A stretch of 64,000 bases of DNA from Pseudomonas sp. (GTDB lineage: Bacteria; Pseudomonadota; Gammaproteobacteria; Pseudomonadales; Pseudomonadaceae), in the NCBI GenBank assembly GCA_030699825.1, contig JAUYKV010000036.1, positions 41,290 through 105,289 on the forward strand. The letters are read 5' to 3'. The position numbers were made by a program, and so were the translations under genes. A model generated the notes under the pieces. The model was not told where the DNA came from and did no database searches. It worked only from the letters and a program-made list of their open reading frames with translations. Of the stretch, positions 8,482 to 17,308 are shown piece after piece (the first letter of the stretch is position 1; every line of letters begins with the position of its first letter).

Positions 8482-11400
8482 TCACCCCTCTCCTTCGAAC
8501 AGGTTATCCAACGCATCCAGCAAGCCATCCTCTGGGCGGGAAAAATACACCCCGGCCGTTGGCATACCGCGCAGGAACAGGTAGTAGGCGCCGCCCAGCT
8601 GGCTGTTGTCGAAGTCGGCCAGGCGCTGGCGCAGGAAGCGCCGCAGCGCCACCAGGTAGATCAGGTACTGCAGGTAGTAGTGCTCGCCGGCCAGGGCCTG
8701 GAGCAGGCGTTCGCCGCCATAGTAGCTGGCATCCGGGCCGAGCCAGTTGGATTTGTAGTCGGCGATATACCAGCGCCCGTCATGTTCGAAGGTCAGGTCG
8801 ATAAAGCCCTTGAGGAAGCCTTTCAGGTTGTCGAACTCCAGGCGTGCAGCGGCTTCGCGCATCGGTGCGGCCAGCCCAAAGGCCGGGTCGCAGAGGATGG
8901 CGCGCAGGCGCTGCAGGTCGAGATTGACCACCGGGAAGGTGAAGCCGAGTTCCGGCAGGCGCCGCGCCGACTGCAGGCTGGCCAGGGTCAGGCCATTGCC
9001 GTCGAGGTCGCTGTCGACCACCTGCTGCAACTGGCTCAGCGCCACCTCGCGCCAGTCGCTGTCGATGCCGTGGCCGCGCAGGGCCGGTTCGATCAGCTCG
9101 GCCAACGGCGCCTTGCCGCGCGCCCAGTCCTCCAGGATCGCGTGCAGGCAGGTACCGGCCCTCGCGCCGCGGGGGAAGGCAAAAAAACCGCTGCCCTGCT
9201 CGCTGGCGGCGGGCAGCACCAGGCCGTCGCGATCCGGCGCTTCCATGTGCATGCCGGAGGCCAGCCCGGAGAAGCTGCCGATACGCCAGGCGCTGTGCAG
9301 GCTGCGATTCATCTGCTGCAGCTGCTGGGGCGGCGGCGCGCGGCGTTCACCGGCGGCGCTGGCTTCGCTTTTGCGCAATGCTTGCACGGCCATATGGCCG
9401 TGGCTCGAACCCACCAGCTGCTCGATCTCGCTGCGCAGGCCGGCAGGGCTGAGGGTCTGCAGATGGCCGGCGAGTTCACCAAGGGCATCCTCGCCGGGCA
9501 GTTGCCGACCGTGCAGCAGCCAGGCCAGGGCGCTGCTGTGCAGGCCGGACTCGCTGAGGCTGCCGTCCTTTTTCGGCTTGCAGTCCACCGGCCCCCAGTG
9601 CAGCCAGAGGCGGTCGCGGGCACGTGTCAGGGCCACGTAGGTCAGGCGCAGGCGCTCGGCGAAGCGCTCGTGGCGGGCGCGCTCGCGGTGCACGTCGAGC
9701 CGCTCGCCACCCAGATCGAGCAGCGGCGTGCCGTCGTCGGCGTGGCAGGTGATGTCTTCGCTCTGGCGCAGCAGCGCGCCGTCCCACAGGTAGGGGCAGA
9801 ACACCAGCGGGTATTCCAGGCCCTTGGCGGTGTGGATGGTGACGATCTGCACCCTTTCGGCATCGCTTTCCAGGCGCAGCAGGGCTTCTTCGCCGTGGGC
9901 CTCGGCGCTGCGCTGGGCGTTGAACCAGCTCAGCAGTTGTTCCAGGCCGGGGCGTTGCAGGCTCTCGCTCTGCAGCAGTTCGGCCAGGTGCAGCAGGTTG
10001 GTCAGGCGGCGTTCGCCATCGACCAGGGCGAGCAGCCGCGGCGCTACCTGCTGCTCGTCCAGCCAGGCGCGGAAGGCGCGCATAAAGCCCTGTTGCTGCC
10101 AGAGCTGGTGGTAACGCTCGGCGGCTTCGCGCTCGGCATCCCAGGCCTGGGCGTCGTCCTGGCAGGCGGCCAGATCGGCGGCGCTGCGCCCGAGCAGGCG
10201 GCTGGCCAGGGCATAGCGCAGTGCGCCTTCGCGGCCCGGTTCGGCATAGGCGGCCAGCACCGCGGCCAGCTCGCCGGCCTCTTCGCTGTGCCAGACGTTT
10301 TCCTTGCCGCGGCGCACGCTGGGCACGCCGCGCGCCGCCAGCTCGGCGGCGACTTCCCCGGCCTGGCGGTGGCTGGCGACCAGCACGGCGATATCGCCGC
10401 CCTTGAGCGCTGTGCGCTCGCCCTGCGCCGCGAAATAGGCCTCGCCACGGCCGCTCGCCGCCAGCAGCGCGGCGATGCGCCGGGCCGTGTCGCGGGCCAC
10501 CAGGGCGCCCGCCTCGCCTTTGCCGAGGTAATCGTCGGCCAGCCAGACCAGCGCCACGGGCGCGTCCTGTTCGGCATCGACAACCGGCAGCACCAGCTGC
10601 GCCCGCGCCCGCTGGCTGGCGCCGACCTGCGGATAGGCCAGGCCCTTTTCGGCGAAGGGCATGGGCCGGTCGAACAACTGGTTGAGCGCGGCGATCAGCT
10701 CGGGGGTGGAGCGGTGGTTGGTGGCCAGGCTGTACTGACGCGCGGCTTCGGCGCGGGCCTTGAGGTAGGTGGCCAGGTCCGCACCCCTGAAGGCGTAGAT
10801 GGCCTGCTTGGGGTCGCCGACGAAACACAGGTCGCCCTGGTTTTCGTAGATCCGCCGGAACACTTGGTACTGCACCGGATCGGTGTCCTGAAACTCGTCG
10901 ATCAGCGCCACCGGGTACTGTTCGCGCAGGGTGCCGGCCAGGTGGTCGCCGCCCTCGCCATAGAGTCCCTGCTGCAGTTTGTTGAGCAGGTCGTCGAAGG
11001 CCAGCAAGCGCTGGGCGGCCTTGCGCTGCGGCAGTTGCTCATTGAGCTGGCCGATCAGGCGTACCTGCAGATCGATCAGGCGCTGCTCGGCTTCCGGCTG
11101 CGCGGCTTGCAGGGCCTCGCACAGGCCTTGCAGGGCATCGGCCAGCGGGCTGTGCGGCGCGCTCTCGCCTTTCTTGCTGGCCTTGGCCAGGCCTTCACGC
11201 GACAGCCGCTGGTGCGCCTCGGTCTTGCTGAACAGCGCGGCGGCGTCGCTGAAGTAACCGTCCAGCTCGGCCTGCCAGGCGCCGAGCTTGGCCGGGTTGC
11301 ACATATTGCTCTTGAAGCCGGCGAAGGCCTTGAGCTGCTCCAGCCAGCCGGCGCTGTGGCTCTGCCAGGCATCCCGCGCCTGTTGCCAGGCGCTGCGCAG

Positions 11401-12027
11401 GGCGCTCATCTCGCTGCCGGCCCCGGGCTGCGGTTCGATGCGCAGATAGGGCTTACCCAGGTGATTGCGCAGACGCTGGCGCAGGCTCTGCGGGGTGAGC
11501 CTGTTGTGCACCAGGAAGGCCGCCCACTCCGGCTCGGCGGCGGCCAGCTCGTGGCGCCAGAGGTCGGCGAGCAGGGCGTCGAGGATTTCGCGGTCGTCGT
11601 GGGTCAGCTCGTTGTCGAAATCGCCGCCGGCCTCGAATGCCGCATCCTGCAGCGCACGCTGGCAGAAGCCGTGGATGGTGAAGATCGCCGCCTCGTCGAA
11701 GCCGTGCACCGCCAGCAGCAGGCGCCGGTGGCTGGCCGCATCCGGGTACTGCGCGTGCAGGCGGTTGAGCAGCTCGTCCGCGCCTGGGCCATTGTCGTAG
11801 ACCGCCAGCAACTCGGCCAGGCGCAGGCGAATGCGCTCGCGCAATTCGGCGGTGGCCGCGGTGGTAAAGGTCACCACCAGGATCTGGCTGACGTTGAGGC
11901 GCTTCTCCAGTAACAGCCGGGCGTACAGCGCGGTGAGGGTCCAGGTCTTGCCGGTGCCGGCACTGGCCTCGATCAGCGAGCGACCGGCGAAGCTGTCCTG
12001 CAACAGGTCCAAAGGTGCGCTGGTCAT
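8482..12027 (-). CDS. recB: RecBCD exonuclease V beta subunit RecB
   Basis: An 1181-residue 3'-5' helicase and nuclease subunit. Walker A is SAGTGKTWTL at residues 20-29; helicase motif II is VALIDEFQDTDPVQY; FVGDPKQAIYAFRGADL and VTIHTAKGLEYPLVF follow; the C-terminal nuclease motif is WYIADYKSNWLG, containing the metal-binding Asp and catalytic Lys. Length is typical for RecB. The ATG start overlaps the recC stop by 4 bp, indicating translational coupling. Works with RecC and RecD at Chi-type sites. Confidence 0.96.
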   Translation of the reverse strand: MTSAPLDLLQDSFAGRSLIEASAGTGKTWTLTALYARLLLEKRLNVSQILVVTFTTAATAELRERIRLRLAELLAVYDNGPGADELLNRLHAQYPDAASHRRLLLAVHGFDEAAIFTIHGFCQRALQDAAFEAGGDFDNELTHDDREILDALLADLWRHELAAAEPEWAAFLVHNRLTPQSLRQRLRNHLGKPYLRIEPQPGAGSEMSALRSAWQQARDAWQSHSAGWLEQLKAFAGFKSNMCNPAKLGAWQAELDGYFSDAAALFSKTEAHQRLSREGLAKASKKGESAPHSPLADALQGLCEALQAAQPEAEQRLIDLQVRLIGQLNEQLPQRKAAQRLLAFDDLLNKLQQGLYGEGGDHLAGTLREQYPVALIDEFQDTDPVQYQVFRRIYENQGDLCFVGDPKQAIYAFRGADLATYLKARAEAARQYSLATNHRSTPELIAALNQLFDRPMPFAEKGLAYPQVGASQRARAQLVLPVVDAEQDAPVALVWLADDYLGKGEAGALVARDTARRIAALLAASGRGEAYFAAQGERTALKGGDIAVLVASHRQAGEVAAELAARGVPSVRRGKENVWHSEEAGELAAVLAAYAEPGREGALRYALASRLLGRSAADLAACQDDAQAWDAEREAAERYHQLWQQQGFMRAFRAWLDEQQVAPRLLALVDGERRLTNLLHLAELLQSESLQRPGLEQLLSWFNAQRSAEAHGEEALLRLESDAERVQIVTIHTAKGLEYPLVFCPYLWDGALLRQSEDITCHADDGTPLLDLGGERLDVHRERARHERFAERLRLTYVALTRARDRLWLHWGPVDCKPKKDGSLSESGLHSSALAWLLHGRQLPGEDALGELAGHLQTLSPAGLRSEIEQLVGSSHGHMAVQALRKSEASAAGERRAPPPQQLQQMNRSLHSAWRIGSFSGLASGMHMEAPDRDGLVLPAASEQGSGFFAFPRGARAGTCLHAILEDWARGKAPLAELIEPALRGHGIDSDWREVALSQLQQVVDSDLDGNGLTLASLQSARRLPELGFTFPVVNLDLQRLRAILCDPAFGLAAPMREAAARLEFDNLKGFLKGFIDLTFEHDGRWYIADYKSNWLGPDASYYGGERLLQALAGEHYYLQYLIYLVALRRFLRQRLADFDNSQLGGAYYLFLRGMPTAGVYFSRPEDGLLDALDNLFEGEG

Positions 12028-15000
12028 GCCTCGTCCTCGTCACTGCCGTGCAGGGCATCCAGGGCCGGGCCGTAGAGTTGTTCGGCGAGGGCTTCGAAGC
12101 GCTCGTCCAGCGGGTCGCGGTCGCGGAAGGCCAGGGCGTTCCAGGGGTCCTGGCCTTCGCCGCTCATATAGTCGTTGCCCTGCCACATCACCCGCGCTTC
12201 GCTGCGCGCGGCGTCGAGCGGGTCCTTGCGTCCGGGCTTGCGCCATTTTCTGGCGAAACCATAGCTGCACTTGGCCAGGACCGGCAGCGGCTCGCACAGT
12301 GCGCTCTTGTAGGCCTCGAGCCAGGGTTCGAGCAGTTGCAGCGGGTTGGCCAATGGCCCCAGGCGCCATTCGCTTTTCGGCGACAGCAGGCGGCTGTCGC
12401 GGGCGATGCCCGGGGTGGCGGCGCAGTTGAGCAGCAGGTGGCGTAGCCAGAACGGCGCCAGTTCCCAGGCGCCGAGGTCGCGCAGGCGGTAGTCGAACAG
12501 GCCGCTGGCGCTGACGCCGTCGAGCCAGCCGTGGATGCGCACACCGGCCAGCTGGATATCCACCAGCAGCGGTTGCGCCGCATCCTCCGGGCGTTCGTCG
12601 AACAGGGTCGGGGCGAAGGCGCGGATCGGTCCGCGAATCTGCCCCCAGTGCGCCTGGCCCAGCTCGCCCACCGGCAACCAACCGGAGGCAGCGGCCACGC
12701 GGCGTTCCTCGCGCTCGCTCCAGCCTTGCTCGATGGCCTGCAACGCCAGTTGGCGCAGGCCGTGCTGGCTGGTCCACTCGACGCTGAAGGGTTCGTCGCC
12801 GGCCAGGGCCTCTTCGCCCTGTGCCAGGCGCAGGCCGAGGCGCTGCTCCAGCAGGTAGCGCGCCGGGTGCTTGAAGCAGTGGATCAGTTGGCTGGGTTCC
12901 AGGGTCAGCGGATCGCCGCCCGGCCCGTCCTGGTCCGGCGCGGCCAGGGTGCTGGCGAAGGGCTGCGGCGCTTCGACCGCCTCGCTCAGGCGCTGGGCGG
13001 CGCGGAACCAGGGTGCGGCGAAACCGGCCTGCGCTCCACCGGCGAAGTTGCCGGCGGCGAAGGGTTGCAGCGGGTGCTGGTGGGTGATGCGGGCGCTGGC
13101 CTTGGGGGCTGAGATATCGGTGGTATCTGTTTCGCGGCTAAAGCCCCTCCCACACGGGTTTCCGCAGACGGCGGTGAGATCGATGACATCCAGCAGTTCG
13201 CTGACCAGCACCGAGGGTGGCAGTTCGGCGTTGCTGCGCGGGTCGCGGCCGACGTAGCTGAGGTACAGGCCGCCGCGCGCCGAGAGGAGGATTTCCAGCA
13301 GCAGGTAACGGTCGTCGAGACGCCGGGCGCGGTCGCCACGTCGGGGTTTCTGCCCAATCAGGTCGAAGCCGGCGGCCGGGGTGCGCCTCGGCAGCGCGCC
13401 GTCATCCAGGCCAAGCAGGCAGACCAGGCGGAACGGCAGGCTGCGCATCGGCACCATGGTGCAGAAGGTTACCGCGCCGGTGAGAAAACCCGAGGCGCCG
13501 CCGCCCTGCTCCAGGGCAGAGGTCAGGTGCTGGCGGACCAGCGCCAGCTCCAGCGGCCGCTCGATGCCAGCAGCCGTGGCCTGATCCTGCAGCGCCGCGC
13601 AGGCACGGGAGAGCAGCAACAGGGTGTCGCCGGCCTCGCGCTCGTCGAACAGGTTGTCGATCAGCTCCAGCAGGGTCTCGCTCCATTCGCCCAGGCTGCG
13701 CGGGCGTTGCAGGCTCTGCGCCAGGCTGGCCAGACGCTCGACGAACGCGGCCAGGCGCCCGAGCAGCTGCGCGCGGCCGCCTTCCAGGGCATCCAGCGGC
13801 CAGCTGTCGCCGAGCAAGGGCGCATGCGCGCCGGCCAGTTGCGGCGGCGCGGCGAAGCCCAGAAGCAGGCGATCCAGGCCCTGGCGCCAGGTAAAGGCGG
13901 CATCCGCCGGCAGGCCCAGTTGCTGACGATGTTCGCCGTCGCGGCCCCAGCGCACGCCGGCCTCGCGCAGCCAGTCGCGCAGCAGCGGCAGGTCCTCGGC
14001 TTCGATGCCAGCACGGCGGGCGAGCGCCGGTTGCTCCAGCCAGGCGAGGATTTCCTCGGCGGCGAAGCGGCTATCGGGCAGGGCGAGCAGGTTGAGGAAG
14101 GCCTCGATCAGTGGGATTTCCGCGCGCAGGCTGCGGTCGGCCAGGCTGAAGGGAATTCGTGGGGCGGCCATCCGTGGGCCGGCCGGCCGGGAGGCGCCGC
14201 CTTTGGCTGCGAAAATCGCCTCGATATAAGGCGCGTAGCGTTCGATATCCGGGGTCAGCACCACCACCTGATCCGGGGTCAGCTCGGGATCGGCGGCAAA
14301 GCGCGCGAGCAACTGGTCATGCAGGATTTCCACTTCGCGCAACGGCGAGTGGGCGATATGCAGCTCCAGCGAGCGGTCGTCCTCGCGCAGGACAAGACGC
14401 TCGTCGGCCTGGCGGGTGCGCAGGCGCAGGATGTCGTTCTGCAGCGCCTGCAGCAGGCTGCTGTCGTGCAGATCGGCGTCTTCGGAATACAGGCCGATTT
14501 CCTGACTGCCTTCGCTCGAAGCCAGGGAGAACAGGCTGTCGAAGAAATCGCGGCCCTGTTTGCCCAAGCTGGCCAATAATGGGTGGCCGACATCCAGATA
14601 CCAGTCATCCGGGCTCAGCTCGGGCTGGCGGGCCAGTTCACGGATATCGCGAATCTCGCCCCAGGCCTCGCGGCACGGATTGAGGGCGAAGATCACCACC
14701 TCGGTATGCCGCGCCAGGCCTTCGAGCACGCGCAGATGGTGAGTCGGCAGGCTGCTGATGCCAAACACCAGCAGGCGTTCGGGCAGATCGGCGATGGGCG
14801 CCGCGTCGTACAGACGGCGCAACAGGTCTTCGAGCAAGCGGGCGCGGTGCGGGTGGCCGTCGCGGGTCAGCTCGCGCCAGAGCAGCGCCTGCCAGGCTTC
14901 GTCCGGGCCGAGGTCGAGCAGCTCGTTGCGCTCCCAGGCAGCGAGCCAGTCGTCGCGATACAGCAGGTACTGGTCGAAGACGTCGGCGATCTTGCTGGCC

Positions 15001-15374
15001 AACGACAGGCGGCGACGCTCGTCGCCGGCCTCCAGGTAATGCGCCAGGCGCGGCGCCTCGGCCAGGTTGGCCGGCTCGCACAGCCAGTCGTACAGACGCC
15101 AGGCCAGGGTGGTCGGCGAGAACGCCGATTGCTCGGGCAACTGGCCGAGCACCAGGCGCGACAGGTCCCAGACGAATTTGGCCGGCAGCTGCACTTCGAG
15201 CTGCATGGCGATGCCCTGCTTGCGCGCCAGTTCCAGGGTCAGCCAACGGCCCATGCCCTGGCTCGGCACCACCACCAATGCCGGGGCAAAGGGCTCGCGC
15301 AGCGGCTGGGCGAGCAGGCTGGTAGCCAGTTCGCCGAGGGTTTCCAGGTCGGGAGCGTGATAAAGGTTGAGCAT
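12024..15374 (-). CDS. recC: RecBCD exonuclease V gamma subunit RecC
   Basis: About 1116 residues. RecC is the Chi-recognition and scaffold subunit. The N-terminus MLNLYHAPDLETLGELA, LVVVPSQGMGRWL and LLGLDDGALPRR are characteristic. I use ATG 15374; a GTG at 15383 would add three residues. First gene of the recC-recB-recD operon. Oddity: around residues 736-751 the peptide GNPCGRGFSRETDTTDIS is encoded by a segment resembling the GTAGGAGC repeat family (about 13122-13163), suggesting an in-frame repeat insertion tolerated in a loop. Confidence 0.95.
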   Translation of the reverse strand: MLNLYHAPDLETLGELATSLLAQPLREPFAPALVVVPSQGMGRWLTLELARKQGIAMQLEVQLPAKFVWDLSRLVLGQLPEQSAFSPTTLAWRLYDWLCEPANLAEAPRLAHYLEAGDERRRLSLASKIADVFDQYLLYRDDWLAAWERNELLDLGPDEAWQALLWRELTRDGHPHRARLLEDLLRRLYDAAPIADLPERLLVFGISSLPTHHLRVLEGLARHTEVVIFALNPCREAWGEIRDIRELARQPELSPDDWYLDVGHPLLASLGKQGRDFFDSLFSLASSEGSQEIGLYSEDADLHDSSLLQALQNDILRLRTRQADERLVLREDDRSLELHIAHSPLREVEILHDQLLARFAADPELTPDQVVVLTPDIERYAPYIEAIFAAKGGASRPAGPRMAAPRIPFSLADRSLRAEIPLIEAFLNLLALPDSRFAAEEILAWLEQPALARRAGIEAEDLPLLRDWLREAGVRWGRDGEHRQQLGLPADAAFTWRQGLDRLLLGFAAPPQLAGAHAPLLGDSWPLDALEGGRAQLLGRLAAFVERLASLAQSLQRPRSLGEWSETLLELIDNLFDEREAGDTLLLLSRACAALQDQATAAGIERPLELALVRQHLTSALEQGGGASGFLTGAVTFCTMVPMRSLPFRLVCLLGLDDGALPRRTPAAGFDLIGQKPRRGDRARRLDDRYLLLEILLSARGGLYLSYVGRDPRSNAELPPSVLVSELLDVIDLTAVCGNPCGRGFSRETDTTDISAPKASARITHQHPLQPFAAGNFAGGAQAGFAAPWFRAAQRLSEAVEAPQPFASTLAAPDQDGPGGDPLTLEPSQLIHCFKHPARYLLEQRLGLRLAQGEEALAGDEPFSVEWTSQHGLRQLALQAIEQGWSEREERRVAAASGWLPVGELGQAHWGQIRGPIRAFAPTLFDERPEDAAQPLLVDIQLAGVRIHGWLDGVSASGLFDYRLRDLGAWELAPFWLRHLLLNCAATPGIARDSRLLSPKSEWRLGPLANPLQLLEPWLEAYKSALCEPLPVLAKCSYGFARKWRKPGRKDPLDAARSEARVMWQGNDYMSGEGQDPWNALAFRDRDPLDERFEALAEQLYGPALDALHGSDEDEA
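13122..13163. repeat. REP-like arm inside recC
   Basis: On the minus strand the segment reads GTGTGGGAGGGGCTTTAGCC followed by GCGAAACAGATACC. This resembles one arm of the GTAGGAGCGGCTTTAGCCGCGAA repeat seen at 32985. The reading frame of recC continues through it. Confidence 0.65.
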
Positions 15375-15610
15375 GGTGGGCACTGCATCCGTTGCGAAGC
15401 GCTAGGTTAACCAGTCTGGCGGCGTGGGGCGACAGCCAGTGTCGCCTGAGCGGCGGGGAAAAACGCCTGCTGCTGCGGTCGCCTCCTCTGACATCGGCAG
15501 AAAACTGCTGACGCAAGGCGCATTTGCGGCTATAGCTGAATACAGGCCCGCATAAAACTGCGCTTCGCGCATTCAACGAACCCGGGTCTGCCGCCAGGGA
15601 GGCCGCCGTC

Positions 15611-17257
15611 ATGCTGACCCTGCTCAATCTGCTGTCTGCTGTCGCCCTGCTGATCTGGGGGACCCACATCGTCCGTACCGGCATCCTGCGGGTGTACGGC
15701 TCGCACCTGCGCCAGGTGCTCAGCCACAACGTCAGCAAGCGACCCCTGGCGTTCGCCGCCGGTATCGGCGTCACCGCCCTGGTGCAGAGCAGCAACGCCA
15801 CCGCGCTGCTGGTCACCTCCTTCGTCGGCCAGGGCCTGATGGCACTGCCACCGGCGCTGGCGATCATGCTCGGCGCCGACGTCGGCACGGCGCTGATGGC
15901 GCGGGTGCTGACCTTCGACCTGAGCTGGCTGTCACCGCTGCTGATTTTCCTCGGGGTGATCTTCTTTCTCTCCCGCCGGCAAACCCGCGCCGGCCAGCTG
16001 GGCCGCGTGGGCATCGGTCTGGGCCTGATGCTGCTGGCCCTGGAGCTGATCGTCGCCGCCGCCACGCCGATCACCCAGGCAACCGGGATCAAGGTGCTGT
16101 TCGCCTCGCTGACCGGCGATCTGCTGCTGGATGCCCTGATCGGCGCCTTGTTCGCCCTGATTTCCTACTCCAGCCTGGCGGCAGTGCTGCTCACCGCGAC
16201 CCTGGCCGGCGCCGGCTTGATCAGCCTGCCGGTGGCCATCGGCCTGGTGATCGGCGCCAATATCGGCAGCGGCCTGCTGGCCTTCATGACCGCCAGCCTG
16301 CAAACCCCGGCGGGGCGCCGGGTGGCCCTCGGCAGCCTGCTGTACAAGCTGCTCGGCCTGATCCTGGTGATCCCCCTGCTCAACCCGCTGGTAAGCTGGC
16401 TGGACAGTCTCGACTGGCGCCCGGCGGAGCTGGTGATCGGCTTCCACCTGCTCTACAACAGCCTGCGCTGCGTGCTGATGCTGCCCACAGTCGGGCTGAT
16501 GGCGCGCTTCTGCAACTGGCTGCTACCGGATCGACCCGACACCGGCGGCGTCGCCCGCCCGCGCCACCTCGACACTACGGCCTTGGCCACACCAAGCCTG
16601 GCGCTGGCCAATGCGGTGCGCGAAACCCTGCGCATCGGCGACCTGATCGAGACCATGCTCAGCCATCTGCTGGAAGTGCTGCGCAGCAACCAGCCGGCGC
16701 TGAGCAAGGAGTTGCGCCGTCTGGACGACGACGTCGATGCCCTCTACAGCGCGGTCAAGCTCTACCTGGCCCAGGTACCACGCGAGGCACTCAGCGAACA
16801 GGACAGCCGACGCTGGGCGGAGGTCATCGAACTGGCGGTCAACCTGGAGCAGGCAGGCGACATCATCGAGCGCATGCTCAGCAAGGTGCAGGACCAGAAG
16901 ACCGCGCAGCGCCATTCGTTTTCCGACAGCGGCCTGGAGGAGCTGGCTGACCTGCACGGGCGACTGCTGGTCAATCTGCGCCTGGGATTGTCGGTGTTTC
17001 TCTCCGGCGATAGCGAGAGCGCTCACCAGCTGCTCCGTGAGAAGCGCCGCTTCCGCGCCCAGGAGCGCCGTCTGGCCCACGCCCACGTCGGCCGCCTGCA
17101 TCGCCAGGTGGTGCAAAGCATCGAAACCAGCTCGCTGCACCTGGAACTGATCGGCGACATGAAACGCCTCAACTCGCTGTTCTGCAGCAGCGCCTATGCG
17201 GTGCTGGACTCCAGGGAAACCGGCGCGCTGCACACGGAGGACGTGGGCGGCGAGTAG
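15611..17257 (+). CDS. Na/Pi cotransporter family protein with PhoU-like tail
   Basis: A 548-residue inner-membrane protein. The first 300 residues contain two Na/Pi-cotransporter repeats with the QSSNATALL signature (about residue 60) and eight or more hydrophobic helices. From about residue 340 there is a soluble helical PhoU-like domain (LRIGDLIETMLSHLLEVLRS, then VNLEQAGDIIERML). Members move phosphate with sodium, but several bacterial versions act in phosphate efflux or export of other anions. The gene stands alone, divergent from recC, and convergent with the TRAP permease. The 15384-15610 gap shows no obvious element. Confidence 0.9.
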   Translation: MLTLLNLLSAVALLIWGTHIVRTGILRVYGSHLRQVLSHNVSKRPLAFAAGIGVTALVQSSNATALLVTSFVGQGLMALPPALAIMLGADVGTALMARVLTFDLSWLSPLLIFLGVIFFLSRRQTRAGQLGRVGIGLGLMLLALELIVAAATPITQATGIKVLFASLTGDLLLDALIGALFALISYSSLAAVLLTATLAGAGLISLPVAIGLVIGANIGSGLLAFMTASLQTPAGRRVALGSLLYKLLGLILVIPLLNPLVSWLDSLDWRPAELVIGFHLLYNSLRCVLMLPTVGLMARFCNWLLPDRPDTGGVARPRHLDTTALATPSLALANAVRETLRIGDLIETMLSHLLEVLRSNQPALSKELRRLDDDVDALYSAVKLYLAQVPREALSEQDSRRWAEVIELAVNLEQAGDIIERMLSKVQDQKTAQRHSFSDSGLEELADLHGRLLVNLRLGLSVFLSGDSESAHQLLREKRRFRAQERRLAHAHVGRLHRQVVQSIETSSLHLELIGDMKRLNSLFCSSAYAVLDSRETGALHTEDVGGE

Positions 17258-17265
17258 CCGATAAG

Positions 17266-17291
17266 CAAAAGGCAGCCGAAGCTGCCTTTTG
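17266..17291. terminator. Bidirectional Rho-independent terminator
   Basis: A perfect 11-bp stem CAAAAGGCAGC / GCTGCCTTTTG with a CGAA tetraloop between two convergent genes. A-rich and T-rich edges let it terminate in both directions. Confidence 0.85.
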
Positions 17292-17308
17292 TTGTGGAGC
17301 AGCGCTAA

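Noticed and set aside
8680..11913. A 1077-residue open frame on the plus strand
   Set aside because: It is the antisense shadow of recB; GC-rich codons leave long open frames. Composition is not protein-like and there is no ribosome site.
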